From Candidatus Rhodoblastus alkanivorans (GTDB taxonomy: Bacteria > Pseudomonadota > Alphaproteobacteria > Rhizobiales > Beijerinckiaceae): a DNA stretch of 64,000 nucleotides. This document shows positions 1 to 9,087 of this stretch, piece by piece. The stretch spans positions 62,001 to 126,000 of the forward strand of contig NZ_JAIVFP010000002.1 of NCBI RefSeq assembly GCF_022760755.1, given 5' to 3'. A model generated the notes under the pieces. The model ran no database searches and was not told the DNA's origin. It saw only the letters and a program-made list of their open reading frames with translations. Both the position numbers and the translations under genes were made by a program. Each line of letters starts with the position of its first letter. Position 1 is the first letter of the stretch.

Positions 1-97
1 CTCGTGGTATCGGTCATATACGACGCGTGGTTAGCCCTTGCCACGAAGCTGAAAGGCCCGCATTTATTGTTCAAACAAGCGGTGAGGCAAGACTACC

Positions 98-619
98 ATG
101 GATGGAACCACTCAGCAATCAAGCGAAACGGCGGGCCCGACGCCCTTCGTGAGAACAACCAACAAAGCGTCAGCCGAGAAATGGGGGCAAGCGGTGATGG
201 ATCTCGGCTTCTGCCTGGTTCCTTCGCTTCTTCTTCGTGCACAGCGGCGCCTGAACCTGAATCCGACGCAGCTCGCGGTTTTGCTACAGCTCTGCGATTT
301 CTGGTGGGATAAGGAACGAAAGCCGTTCCCCAGCAAAGAAACTCTCTCTCAGCGGCTCAGCCTCAGCGAGCGACAAATTCAACGATATATCGCCGAACTC
401 GAACAAGAGGGGCTCGTCAAGCGCATCGAACGCCGCGCGGCCAATGGCGGCAAGCTGAGCAATACCTATGACCTCTCCGGTCTGGTGAAGCGCCTGCAAA
501 GCCTGGAACCGGAGTTTCGCGAAGTGGAGGAGGCCAGCAAGGCAGCGCGCAAGGCCGTTTCGAAGCGAGGCTATAAGCCGCCGGCCCGGCAGACGTCCGC
601 CAAAACGACTTCCGCATAG
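98..619 (+). CDS. Helix-turn-helix DNA-binding protein, plasmid type
   Basis: This 173-aa protein has a clear winged-helix region. Residues 78-108 form a helix-turn-helix (SKETLSQRLSLSERQIQRYI) followed by LEQEGLVKRIERR and a Gly/Asn-rich wing around residues 112-125. The N-terminal 35 residues look disordered and the C-terminal 30 are basic and Ala/Lys-rich. Such proteins are common on Rhizobiales plasmids as replication-initiator-like or transcriptional regulators; I cannot tell which. The start is the ATG after a GAGG about 12 bases upstream. It stands alone, followed by a 90-base gap before the Abi-like gene. Confidence 0.7.
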   Translation: MDGTTQQSSETAGPTPFVRTTNKASAEKWGQAVMDLGFCLVPSLLLRAQRRLNLNPTQLAVLLQLCDFWWDKERKPFPSKETLSQRLSLSERQIQRYIAELEQEGLVKRIERRAANGGKLSNTYDLSGLVKRLQSLEPEFREVEEASKAARKAVSKRGYKPPARQTSAKTTSA

Positions 620-708
620 GCGGTCCGAAGGTCGTACGGACCCCATAAAAAGCTGAGCCCCGGGCGCATGCCAGAGGCAGAGGCGTATCCAGGGCTTACG
701 AGGACAAT

Positions 709-1428
709 ATGAATTCCAACGAGCCAGTAGTCAAGGGCGCCTTCTCGTATACGGACACATTGCTCGACGGCTTGGAGACGTCACTGTCACCGGAGCGAAT
801 GACCGCTTATTTATCTCGGACTGGCGGGGACCGTCTAGGCGCGGTGCGTCTATACACGTGGAATACCGCGGTCAGCGCCGCTTTTTATGGACCGCTGCAA
901 GGCCTCGAGGTGGCCCTCCGCAACGCTATGCACCGCGAGCTGAGCGCCAAATACGGGGCCGACTGGTACGATAATTCAGCCTGCGGCCTCGATGCTGGAA
1001 CAGAAGCGAGAATCGCCGCGGCGCGCGCCGATCTGGCGCGAGATCAATATGTCGATGATCCGCCTCATATGGTCGCGGCGCTTTCGTTCGGGTTTTGGGT
1101 CGGATTGTTGGGCTCCGGCGGCAGGCTCTCTGGATACGGTAAAGCCAACTACGAAATGACCCTCTGGCGGCCGGCGCTGTATCGGGCGTTCCGCCATGTC
1201 AAAATCAATCGCAAAAACGCGCACGCGCCGCTCGATTATTTGCGAACATTCAGAAATAGAATCGCCCACCACGAGCCGATTCTCGATCGCCACCTGGCAA
1301 AAGATTATACCTCGATTCTTCAAGTCGCCGGCTGGATTTCGCCCCCAACCCAAACGTGGATTTCTCACCACAGCCGGGTCCCTGCGCTGCTCGCGCAGTC
1401 TTCCGACGATCCTCACCTCATGTTTTGA
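709..1428 (+). CDS. Abi family protein with HEPN-like RNase motif
   Basis: The 239-aa protein resembles the Abi (AbiD/AbiF, Abi_2) abortive-infection family. Two family signatures are visible: ALRNAMHREL at residues 69-78 and FRNRIAHHEPI at 181-191. The second contains an R-X4-H motif (Arg182, His187), the catalytic signature of HEPN ribonucleases. Length matches the family. GAGGA precedes the ATG. The next gene starts only 14 bases after the stop, so the two are probably one transcript. Known family members cause growth arrest by RNA cleavage on phage infection; the role here is inference. Confidence 0.75.
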   Translation: MNSNEPVVKGAFSYTDTLLDGLETSLSPERMTAYLSRTGGDRLGAVRLYTWNTAVSAAFYGPLQGLEVALRNAMHRELSAKYGADWYDNSACGLDAGTEARIAAARADLARDQYVDDPPHMVAALSFGFWVGLLGSGGRLSGYGKANYEMTLWRPALYRAFRHVKINRKNAHAPLDYLRTFRNRIAHHEPILDRHLAKDYTSILQVAGWISPPTQTWISHHSRVPALLAQSSDDPHLMF

Positions 1429-1442
1429 TCAGTTTATCATCA

Positions 1443-4400
1443 ATGTCTGCACTTGCCGCGACACAAATTCCAAAACCGGCCGACGAACAAGCCTTCGAGC
1501 GGGCTTCGGTTGTGCTTTTTCGCTGCCTTCTTGGCGACCCGAATGTTTCGCGACACGGTCGCAGAGGCCAACGGCAAAACGGTGTCGACCTGGTGGGGAT
1601 AAGGAATGGCGATCCGGCTCATCTCGTCGGCATCCAATGCAAGCTCAAGGGCGCCGGCCATGAGCTCTCGGAGAAAGAGGTTCGGGACGAACTCACCAAG
1701 GCTCTCACCTTTAGTCCAGAACTGCGCGAATATTTCATCGTCACCACATCGCCAGACGACGTCGACCTTCAGCAGCTCGCTCGCGAGCTGGCAGTTGATC
1801 TGATCGCGAAAGGTCGACGTCTCCTCATTCATGTCTGGGGCTGGAACACGCTCGAGGAGCGAATCAGCGAACACGCCGACGCCCTCAAAGCCTTCGATCC
1901 CGGCCACGGCGTCTTCAGCGAGCAGATCCTCGAAAAAGTGACCGAAGGAGTCGACTTGCAAGTCGACATCAAAAACGATCTTGCCTTAGGTTTCTCAGCG
2001 ATCAATTCCTCCCTAGCGCAGATTGTCGACCGGGCGCTTATTGCGCATCCCAGCGACGCAACGGTCGCTGCAAACGTGCTCGAAGCCCACCTCGATGCGG
2101 AAATCGATGAATTTCGTGACCTAGCGAATACCGGCAAACCCCGCACCGCGCTGTCGCTCCTAGAAAAACTTCGAGACCGCGTTGCAATTTCAGCATCCGG
2201 CAGAATTTTGTTTCGCATCAAGGCCAATATTGGGAGCTGCCTCCTGGCGTTGGGCGAAGACGCCAAAGCAGCCCAGCTCCTCGCCGACGCCTTTGACCAT
2301 GCGCCGACCGAGCCCAAGGCCGTCGCCAACAAGGCTTTGTCGCTACTCCTTCAGGGAAACTGGCGCCAGCTTATGGAATTTGGCGAAGCCGCACTGCGCG
2401 TAGATCCGACGAATGAGGGCGTTGCAGGCTATCTCGTGCAGGCGGCCCGCTTCGACGAAGCCATCGACGAACCAATGACCCTATTGCCTCGCGACGTCAA
2501 ATCATCAGCGGCCGTCGCCGTCGGCCGAATAGCGTTCTTGCAGCACCGAGGCCGAAACCTTGATTGGTGGCAAGCAGCTCGGGAAGCCCGTGATGCGCAT
2601 CCTGAAGACCCGCTTGCCCAACAATTTGCCGCCGAAGCCGACCTTGACCAGATCCTGCGCGATCCGCATTACCAGCGAAAGCGTCTGTTTGGTCCCGGTG
2701 AACGTGGCCGGCTCATGGCCGCGACATCTCTGCTGCTTTCGCTTTGGGATAGAGCGCGCGTCAGCGAAGCAATCGTTCGTCCTGAGCACATTACGCTCTG
2801 CAGCAATCTCGTAGTCGCTTTCTTCGCTTTGGAAGATTTTGCTAAAGCCATTGAGATTGCGCGGCAAGGCCTGGCGCTTTCGCCCGACAACTCCGAACTC
2901 GTCGAGAGGGCCATGGCGGCGGCGATCGACGGCGTCGACGATCAGTTAGCGCGTGAGTTGCTGCCGAAGCTGCCGTCTAGTCCGGAATCCGTGATTCTTG
3001 CCTTTCGCTTTCATGCGCACCACAGCGACTGGGCGAAGGTAGCCGAGATTTGCCAAACGCATCGTGATCAGATCCCCGAGGTCGAGCGCGCTTTGGTCAC
3101 GACAGCGGGCCAGCTAGCAGAACTGAAAGCTGCCGGCGCCAAAAATGTCGAGGAGGAAATCCACCTCGCCACGGTCAACGCCGCGGATGACCCGAGAGCG
3201 AGCATCGTCGCCGCTGACTTCGCAATGACGTTCGGCTTTGAAGCAATCGCCGACGAAGCTTACAAGAACGCGCTAAGGAACATCGACGCCAACAGCCATA
3301 TCGCCTCCCGCCTCATGGTTTCGATGCACGGCGCGAAACGCGGCGACTGGAAATCGGTAGCAGATTTGCTTGACGGACAAGTCGGTGAAGAGCGCGACAG
3401 CCGCGAGCTTCGAACCCTCGCGACCGCGCTCGTAAACGACCTGCCGATACGTAAACGCGCCACCCGCTTCTTCGAACGCCTACCTCAATCGATCGGGAGC
3501 CTCCCCTTCTACCTCCACGCTTCGGGACTGATGCATTTCAATCGCGGCGCGCTGAAACAGGCGGAGGCCGATCTTCGCAAAGCGATCGATGTTGGCCATA
3601 ACCTGACCAACTATCTCGCCCTTTTCGCCATTCTTCGCCGAACCGAACAAGCGGAGAAGATCTTACCAATCCTGGAAACGCTCGAACTTGCAACGCTGCA
3701 AGGCACGCCAGGCCAGAAAATGCACTTGGCTCAGGCGCTCCTGGCGGCGGGCCAAAAAGAGCGCGCCCTTGCCTTCGCTTACGCAACTTTGACGTCAGCG
3801 CCGAACGACCCCGACGCGGCACTTCGCTATTTTGGCCTATTAATGGCCGATCCGGATTCCCGTGTCATCCCGCCAACAACCCGGGTCGGTGTCGACGCTT
3901 GGGTCCGCTTGGAAGGCGTCAACGGAGAAACGTTTCGATTTATCATTGAGGATGGCGTTGATCGTCCGGCGGACGGTATTTTGAGCCCAAAACATCCGAT
4001 CGCCGCAGCGGCGATCGGATTGGAGGTCGACGCTTCCTTCGAGCAGAAAAAAGCCATTGGAGGCGATACCACATGGCGGGTTGCCGAAATAAAGCACAAA
4101 TATCTGCATGCGCTGCACGACGTGATGGAGAATTTTCAAACCCGGTTTCCAGAGTTGACGGGCATTCATAAATTTTCGATCCGCGACGGCGACATCCAAC
4201 CCGCGCTCGATGAGGTGCGACGGGTATCCGAGGCGAACAGACAACTAGCCGATCTCTATTTGGCTCAACATCTCCCATTAGCTCTCGCCGCCGCCGCGGT
4301 CGGGAGAGATGTTATTAGTTTCGCGGACTATGTTAGGACGCTCGACCGCAACATTGAAGTGTGCGTCGGAACCGTTCCCGAGCGACTTGCCACGCTCAAC

Positions 4401-5429
4401 ATCATCATACAAAATCGCACGAACGGTGCCGTTCTCGATACATATACCGCGTGGACTGCGGCGACGATGGATATACTTGATGTTCTCGTCGCCGTCTTCG
4501 GAAGGCTCATTGTCCCGCAATCCGTTCTCGATGATTTGCGCCTAATTCAAGCGAAAAATGACCGCCCTGCAGGTCGAGCGATGACCATCGCGTGGCACGA
4601 CGGGCAATATTTCAGACAAGAATTCACGAAGGAGGACATAGAGGCGCGTTATCGTTTCATCGGCGATCAGATCAAAAAACTCGAGGCGCGTTGTCAAGTT
4701 GCGCCCAGCGACGCGCCGGATGACCCTTCAGAGGTTGCGGCCATTTTGACTGAAACCTTCGGACCGCATGTGCTTGATGCGGCCAATTTTGCCGCCGATG
4801 GCATCGTACTGCTGTCCGAAGACATGTATTATCGCCAAGTCGCAGAAGAAGCTGTCGCCGCCAAAGGAACCTGGCTCCAGCCGGTTCTCGCCTTCGCCCG
4901 CGATCAAGGAATGATTTCGCGTGAAAGATATGCTGACGCTGCGCTCAAACTTGCGTTGCGGCAACACAGCCATCTGGCTCTCGAACCAGAGACTCTTGCC
5001 GAGATTTTTCTCGCCGACACTACTGAAACTCTGGATCTATTTCGTTCCGCAGCTGCTTTTATCGGCACCAAGACCGCCGACATGAAGTCCCACCTGATTG
5101 TTGCGTCGACGTTTCTTCAAAGGCTTTGGAGCGCCCAGGCTGCCGTGTCGCTTAAAGCAATGCGTGCGACGGCTCTGGTATTGCACCGCCTGACCACCCA
5201 TCACGCTATTGAATGGCCACTTGCTCTCGCTTTTGTGAAGGACGGAGCAGATTGGCGGCTGCAACAATATGTCGATTCGTGGGTGATCGGACATTTCCTG
5301 CCTATCACTAAGCTTGCCGCCGCTGAGTGCGATCTCATTGCGTTTCAGGCGACCTTGCAAATCCGCATTTATTCAAGAAAGCGAAGCCATTCAGCGCTAG
5401 CTTCGACTTCGTGGCCATTTGGCTATTAG
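1443..5429 (+). CDS. PD-(D/E)XK nuclease-TPR-GreAB-C-like-PIN giant protein
   Basis: This 1328-aa protein combines several domains. Residues 15-140 look like a Mrr-like PD-(D/E)XK fold: Glu in AFERASVVLF, Asp49 in NGVDLVGI, then GIQCK with Gln65 and Lys67. Residues about 195-810 are helical repeats read as TPR. Residues about 815-900 contain ILSPKHPIAAAAIGLEVD, resembling the GreA/GreB C-terminal domain. Residues about 930-1200 resemble a PIN-like nuclease (AVLDTYTAWTAATMDILDVL, VPQSVLDDL, LLSEDMYYRQ). Known PIN-TPR-GreABC proteins share the last three parts. The start is the ATG 14 bases after the Abi gene; no good ribosome site is visible, suggesting coupling. An earlier in-frame ATG at 1356 would overlap the Abi gene. 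A defence or stress role is inferred. Confidence 0.75.
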   Translation: MSALAATQIPKPADEQAFERASVVLFRCLLGDPNVSRHGRRGQRQNGVDLVGIRNGDPAHLVGIQCKLKGAGHELSEKEVRDELTKALTFSPELREYFIVTTSPDDVDLQQLARELAVDLIAKGRRLLIHVWGWNTLEERISEHADALKAFDPGHGVFSEQILEKVTEGVDLQVDIKNDLALGFSAINSSLAQIVDRALIAHPSDATVAANVLEAHLDAEIDEFRDLANTGKPRTALSLLEKLRDRVAISASGRILFRIKANIGSCLLALGEDAKAAQLLADAFDHAPTEPKAVANKALSLLLQGNWRQLMEFGEAALRVDPTNEGVAGYLVQAARFDEAIDEPMTLLPRDVKSSAAVAVGRIAFLQHRGRNLDWWQAAREARDAHPEDPLAQQFAAEADLDQILRDPHYQRKRLFGPGERGRLMAATSLLLSLWDRARVSEAIVRPEHITLCSNLVVAFFALEDFAKAIEIARQGLALSPDNSELVERAMAAAIDGVDDQLARELLPKLPSSPESVILAFRFHAHHSDWAKVAEICQTHRDQIPEVERALVTTAGQLAELKAAGAKNVEEEIHLATVNAADDPRASIVAADFAMTFGFEAIADEAYKNALRNIDANSHIASRLMVSMHGAKRGDWKSVADLLDGQVGEERDSRELRTLATALVNDLPIRKRATRFFERLPQSIGSLPFYLHASGLMHFNRGALKQAEADLRKAIDVGHNLTNYLALFAILRRTEQAEKILPILETLELATLQGTPGQKMHLAQALLAAGQKERALAFAYATLTSAPNDPDAALRYFGLLMADPDSRVIPPTTRVGVDAWVRLEGVNGETFRFIIEDGVDRPADGILSPKHPIAAAAIGLEVDASFEQKKAIGGDTTWRVAEIKHKYLHALHDVMENFQTRFPELTGIHKFSIRDGDIQPALDEVRRVSEANRQLADLYLAQHLPLALAAAAVGRDVISFADYVRTLDRNIEVCVGTVPERLATLNIIIQNRTNGAVLDTYTAWTAATMDILDVLVAVFGRLIVPQSVLDDLRLIQAKNDRPAGRAMTIAWHDGQYFRQEFTKEDIEARYRFIGDQIKKLEARCQVAPSDAPDDPSEVAAILTETFGPHVLDAANFAADGIVLLSEDMYYRQVAEEAVAAKGTWLQPVLAFARDQGMISRERYADAALKLALRQHSHLALEPETLAEIFLADTTETLDLFRSAAAFIGTKTADMKSHLIVASTFLQRLWSAQAAVSLKAMRATALVLHRLTTHHAIEWPLALAFVKDGADWRLQQYVDSWVIGHFLPITKLAAAECDLIAFQATLQIRIYSRKRSHSALASTSWPFGY

Positions 5430-5578
5430 ACGCGGCATGTTGAATCTGCATCACAAGAGCGCCGGCGCGACCCGTCCCGACTTTCTCGTGCCGGCCTCAT
5501 CGCCCTCCTTGAGTGTTGAAGTCGTCGGATTGGGCCGTTGGCATCACAACCGACTATCGTTTTTGTCTTGCCACGGGA

Positions 5579-6700
5579 TCACAGAATGCCCCAGGCGCGA
5601 TAGCGCCGCCGCCCGGTAAGCTCGCGCAACCCCAGTTCGACGATGAGGTTTTGTCCGGCCCGAGCCGAAACCTTGAGCTCCTGCGCCAGCAGCTCTGCGG
5701 TGACGATCGGCTTCGCTAGAGCTAGATCCAACGCCTGCGGCAGGTGCGAACTCCCCCTCCGATTTTTAAGTTTTCCCGCGCGCGACGCCCGCGCCAACAG
5801 CCAGCGGTCGTGATCCTTCAGCCCCTGTTCGGCGGCGGCCAGAATCGACGCCAGCCAGTACAGGATTTTCGAGGTCGAATCCCCTTGTTTGAGCCGCAGC
5901 CGCGGGACCGCTCGGGCGCCGGAGTTCACGCAGAGCAGATGGCTCCTAGTTTTGCCGCGCTGGCGCAACAGCGCCGCCGCGAGCAGCCGCCCCAACCAGG
6001 GCGCGTGCTGCAGCGGTTCGATGTCGTCCCAAAGAGCGGCGAGCATCGCCGCCGCGAGGGTCGGCGGCAGGCTGGAGGTCTGATCGACCGCTTCCCGCCA
6101 TTGCTCCATCCGCTCATCCTCGTCCCAGTCGAGATCGTAAACCAAAGGATCGCGCTCCTCCGGATCGAGCGCCGGCTTGCGTTCGAGCGCGCGCGCGGCG
6201 CCGGCGAGCGCGGCGTCGAGCGCCGCCAATTCGGCAGCGAGCGGATCGTCCGAGTCCGGATCGCCGTCGTCGAGCCAGGGCCCCTCCCCGTCCGCCTCGT
6301 CGCTCTCCGACGGAGTCTCGGCCCTCCCCTCCCCTTCCGGCAAGAACGCGCCGCCGCGCAGTGCGGCGAGGCCTTCGGCCGACAGCGCCCAGCCCGGCGC
6401 CATGGAGAGGATTCGCCGGCGCGCGCCGAGCACGCGGCCGGCGCGGATAATTTCCGCGGTCGGGGCGCGGGCGTCCATCTGGGCGTCGTGCAGGACGAGG
6501 TCTTCGAGATGCGCCAGCCCGCCCTCGATCCACAGCGAGGCGCAGGCGTCGGAGAAATGCGTGCGCGAAACCCACCCCTCCCGGATCGGACTCGCCCGCA
6601 GCCGCTCGTCGAGCCGGGCAAGCGCGTCTTCGGCCAGAGCCAGAGGGGCATTGATTTTCGCCCAATCGAGCCTTTCGACGATTTTTGCGTCGGCTTTCAC
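5579..6700 (-). CDS. RHE_PE00001 family protein (DUF1612 with C-terminal HTH)
   Basis: The 373-aa protein matches the RHE_PE00001 family found near repABC loci on rhizobial plasmids. The N-terminal part carries the conserved THFSDACASLWIEGGLAHLE and APTAEIIRAGRVLGARRRIL blocks of DUF1612. Residues about 130-165 form an acidic linker (DDGDPDSDD). The C-terminal 50 residues (LDLALAKPIVTAELLAQELK, then VSARAGQNLIVELGLRELT) form the associated helix-turn-helix. Its biochemical function is not established. It is convergent with the giant gene upstream and separated by 150 bases. Confidence 0.8.
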   Translation of the reverse strand: MKADAKIVERLDWAKINAPLALAEDALARLDERLRASPIREGWVSRTHFSDACASLWIEGGLAHLEDLVLHDAQMDARAPTAEIIRAGRVLGARRRILSMAPGWALSAEGLAALRGGAFLPEGEGRAETPSESDEADGEGPWLDDGDPDSDDPLAAELAALDAALAGAARALERKPALDPEERDPLVYDLDWDEDERMEQWREAVDQTSSLPPTLAAAMLAALWDDIEPLQHAPWLGRLLAAALLRQRGKTRSHLLCVNSGARAVPRLRLKQGDSTSKILYWLASILAAAEQGLKDHDRWLLARASRAGKLKNRRGSSHLPQALDLALAKPIVTAELLAQELKVSARAGQNLIVELGLRELTGRRRYRAWGIL

Positions 6701-7125
6701 GCGCCTGTGTTTCCTGAGAATATTTCGCTATACCGAAGCTAACATAGCTTTCACTTCCGTCATAGGCGCAACTGTTTAGCGCGTCGTCTCACTATCGACA
6801 GGGATAGCTCTCCGAAGCCTCCAAGGGGCATTGGGAGGATCAATCGACGGAACGATAGGCCTGGCATTATTTCCCTCGGCGGAGGGCCCAGCCAGCCACA
6901 CGCGACGCGTTTTTCCGGCTAGAAGCCCTTATAATCCTGGCTTTCCGCTTTCAAAGCCTGTGGGCGCCTGCAACGCGCCGAGCCTGTCTTGCCCATCCGA
7001 AGCGCTGAATCGGCCTCTATGGCCCGCCGTGGGGATCGATGAACGACGCCTGCAAACGGCCGTTTGCTAACAACTTCCGATATTGTACAAACGCCTCAAA
7101 TACCGCCTTTGTCGGCGAGCCGGAA
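6701..7125. other. Non-coding gap before TniABQ transposon 1
   Basis: About 425 bases lie between the start of the DUF1612 gene and the left end of the transposon. I see no convincing coding sequence, RNA gene or strong hairpin here. It presumably holds the promoter of the minus-strand DUF1612 gene. Confidence 0.4.
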
Positions 7126-7165
7126 TTTGTGAGATTCCACGCCTTGGGCGGCGTTTCGCGCGTAA

Positions 7166-8209
7166 TTATGAGACTCCCGGAGCGCGATTATGAGACTGGG
7201 CCGAGCGTAATTTGTAAGACAGAGCCTCTGACGACCCGCGGCGTGACGTTCCGGCTCCAGCCGACAGCACGGGTCCTGCCGCGCGAAGGCGTTGAAGGTG
7301 GGTGTAAACTTGCCGACGCAGTGCGGACGGCCACGGCCGTAAGGCCTCGTGCACGCGCGCTTCCCCCTCGGCGTCACTGGCCGCAATGACCCGAGCGGCG
7401 TGTGCTGCGGGGTCGTCCGCCAGGCGAGCGATGGCGATCGCCAGGGCATAATTCCGCAGAATCGAGCCTCGAGCGAGCTCGGTTAGCGCAGGGGAGGCCG
7501 GCTTATCGAGCAGCGGCGCGACGCGATCGTATTCCGGCACGACGACAAGCAGCGCCTGGCGGGCAACTGGCCGTTGAATGACTTGATTGTCGCCCTGCGC
7601 CGACTGCGGGAGCACCGGCGGCTCATCGAGGGACGGCGGCGCCATGCGGCGATGCCGTATGGTCAGGAATTGCACCAGATCGGGGACTGACGGCAAGCTA
7701 TCGTCCCTGTCCTCGGCCCAGGCCCCAAGCCGAGCTGAGCCGCGCCTGGCCAGGCGATCAAGCAGATCAGGCGTTCCGCCCGGCAGCAGCGCCCTCAAAA
7801 TGCGCCGGGCCGGCGACCGCAGCCTGTTTTCATGCGTGGAGCACCAGAAAGACCAGGGCAACGCTGCATCTTTCCGGCGGATCGCCGGGCTGGCGCCGCA
7901 TTCGGGACAGAGGAACCGAGTCTTGGTGGAAATCAAGAACTGGGCGTACGGGGCGATTTCCCGGAACGTCATCGCATCAAGGGCTGCGGGCGTCAGCCCG
8001 GTGCGCGCGGCGAGCAATAGGCTTTCGGTGTCCTGCAAACCCCGTTCGAGCGTTGTCGCGCGTTTCCCGGCGAGACCGCAATGATCGAGAAGGCCGGAGG
8101 TTGTGGTCTCGTAGAGGCTCGCCAAGCGCGCAAGCCACGACGACAGCCGTTCGCCGGGCGCGGGGCGTGGCGCGACCGGCCATCGCTTGATTGGCGGCCT
8201 GCCGCTCAC
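7166..8209 (-). CDS. tniQ: TniQ family target-selection protein
   Basis: The 347-aa protein begins at a GTG that overlaps the tniB stop as GTGA. The N-terminus has the TniQ signature (APGERLSSWLARLASLYETT). A zinc-binding part follows (FLCPECG, then WFCSTH-like FWCSTHENRL). TniQ/TnsD proteins help choose the insertion site in Tn7- and Tn5053-like elements. Its stop lies at 7166, inside the left-end repeat array of the transposon, which is tight even for such compact elements. The stretch upstream of the GTG in the same frame is not TniQ-like. Confidence 0.8.
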   Translation of the reverse strand: MSGRPPIKRWPVAPRPAPGERLSSWLARLASLYETTTSGLLDHCGLAGKRATTLERGLQDTESLLLAARTGLTPAALDAMTFREIAPYAQFLISTKTRFLCPECGASPAIRRKDAALPWSFWCSTHENRLRSPARRILRALLPGGTPDLLDRLARRGSARLGAWAEDRDDSLPSVPDLVQFLTIRHRRMAPPSLDEPPVLPQSAQGDNQVIQRPVARQALLVVVPEYDRVAPLLDKPASPALTELARGSILRNYALAIAIARLADDPAAHAARVIAASDAEGEARVHEALRPWPSALRRQVYTHLQRLRAAGPVLSAGAGTSRRGSSEALSYKLRSAQSHNRAPGVS

Positions 8210-9087
8210 ACCGGCTCTCCCAGCAACGGCGACAGGATTCGAGGATCCTCGACATTGCCGCCAAGGATGCGTTCCTCGCCGCTTTCGAGCGCGGCGATGG
8301 CGAGTTTCGTCATCAGCGAGAATATTCCCGCCGTGATTCCGCCCGTCGCCTCGACGATGCGTTTGAGCGCGCGATCGTTGATTTCGCTTGGCCGGCGGAG
8401 CGGCAGCGTGCGCAGCAGACTGCCGATCAGCCCGGCGAAATCCTCGTCGTTTCGCCACGGCGGGAGGGTAAAGGCCTCGAAGCGACGCACCAGCTGCTCG
8501 TCGGTTCGAAGCGCGTTGCGCGCCTGCTGGGTGCCGACACATACGAGCGGGATCCGCAGTTCGTTTCCCAGGAAGCGAAGCATGTTCAGGAATCGCGCTT
8601 GTTCGCGCACCGTGCCCGCCCGCAGGCTGTGGACCTCATCGATGACGAGAACCCTGGGCTGGATTTCGATCAAGAGGCGCAGCACCAGGCTTTCCAACCG
8701 ACCAAGTGTCGCCCGAGGCGGCTCCGGCGCCCCGATCGCGGCCAGAAGCCGCTTGTAGAAGCGCGCCTCGTCGGGTCCCGAGACCATCTGCACGACGATG
8801 ACCGGCATATGCTCGACGCCCTTCGTTGCGTCAAAATGCGTCGGGTGGTCGCGGGCAAATTTCTCGACAATCATCGTCTTGCCCATGCCGCTCGCGCCCA
8901 CAATCAAAAGATTGGGCATGCGAGCGCGCTGCGGAAACGCGATAAGCTCCTCGAGCTTGGTGAGCGCGTGCTGCGCCCGGGGATAGCGGATCCAGCGGTC
9001 AGCGCGAATTTTGCGGATGCGTTCCTCGGCGCCCAGCGCCGCCGTTGGCCGGCTGGCGGGAAAGAGATGTCCGAAATCGTCAATCAT
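8206..9087 (-). CDS. tniB: TniB family AAA+ ATPase of transposon 1
   Basis: The 293-aa protein is an AAA+ NTPase of the TniB/TnsC family. Walker A is LIVGASGMGKTMIVEKFA; Walker B is PRVLVIDEVHSL. An Arg-rich sensor region (RRFEAFTLPPW) follows. These ATPases link target choice to the transposase. The start overlaps the end of tniA by 8 bases and the stop overlaps tniQ, so all three are translationally coupled. It is close in layout to the second TniB at 20079-20957 but clearly divergent. Confidence 0.85.
   Translation of the reverse strand: MIDDFGHLFPASRPTAALGAEERIRKIRADRWIRYPRAQHALTKLEELIAFPQRARMPNLLIVGASGMGKTMIVEKFARDHPTHFDATKGVEHMPVIVVQMVSGPDEARFYKRLLAAIGAPEPPRATLGRLESLVLRLLIEIQPRVLVIDEVHSLRAGTVREQARFLNMLRFLGNELRIPLVCVGTQQARNALRTDEQLVRRFEAFTLPPWRNDEDFAGLIGSLLRTLPLRRPSEINDRALKRIVEATGGITAGIFSLMTKLAIAALESGEERILGGNVEDPRILSPLLGEPV

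Noticed and set aside
1356-1442. Upstream start for the giant nuclease protein
   Set aside because: It would overlap the Abi gene by 73 bases and add a non-conserved Ser/Arg/Pro-rich leader; the ATG at 1443 fits the domain start.
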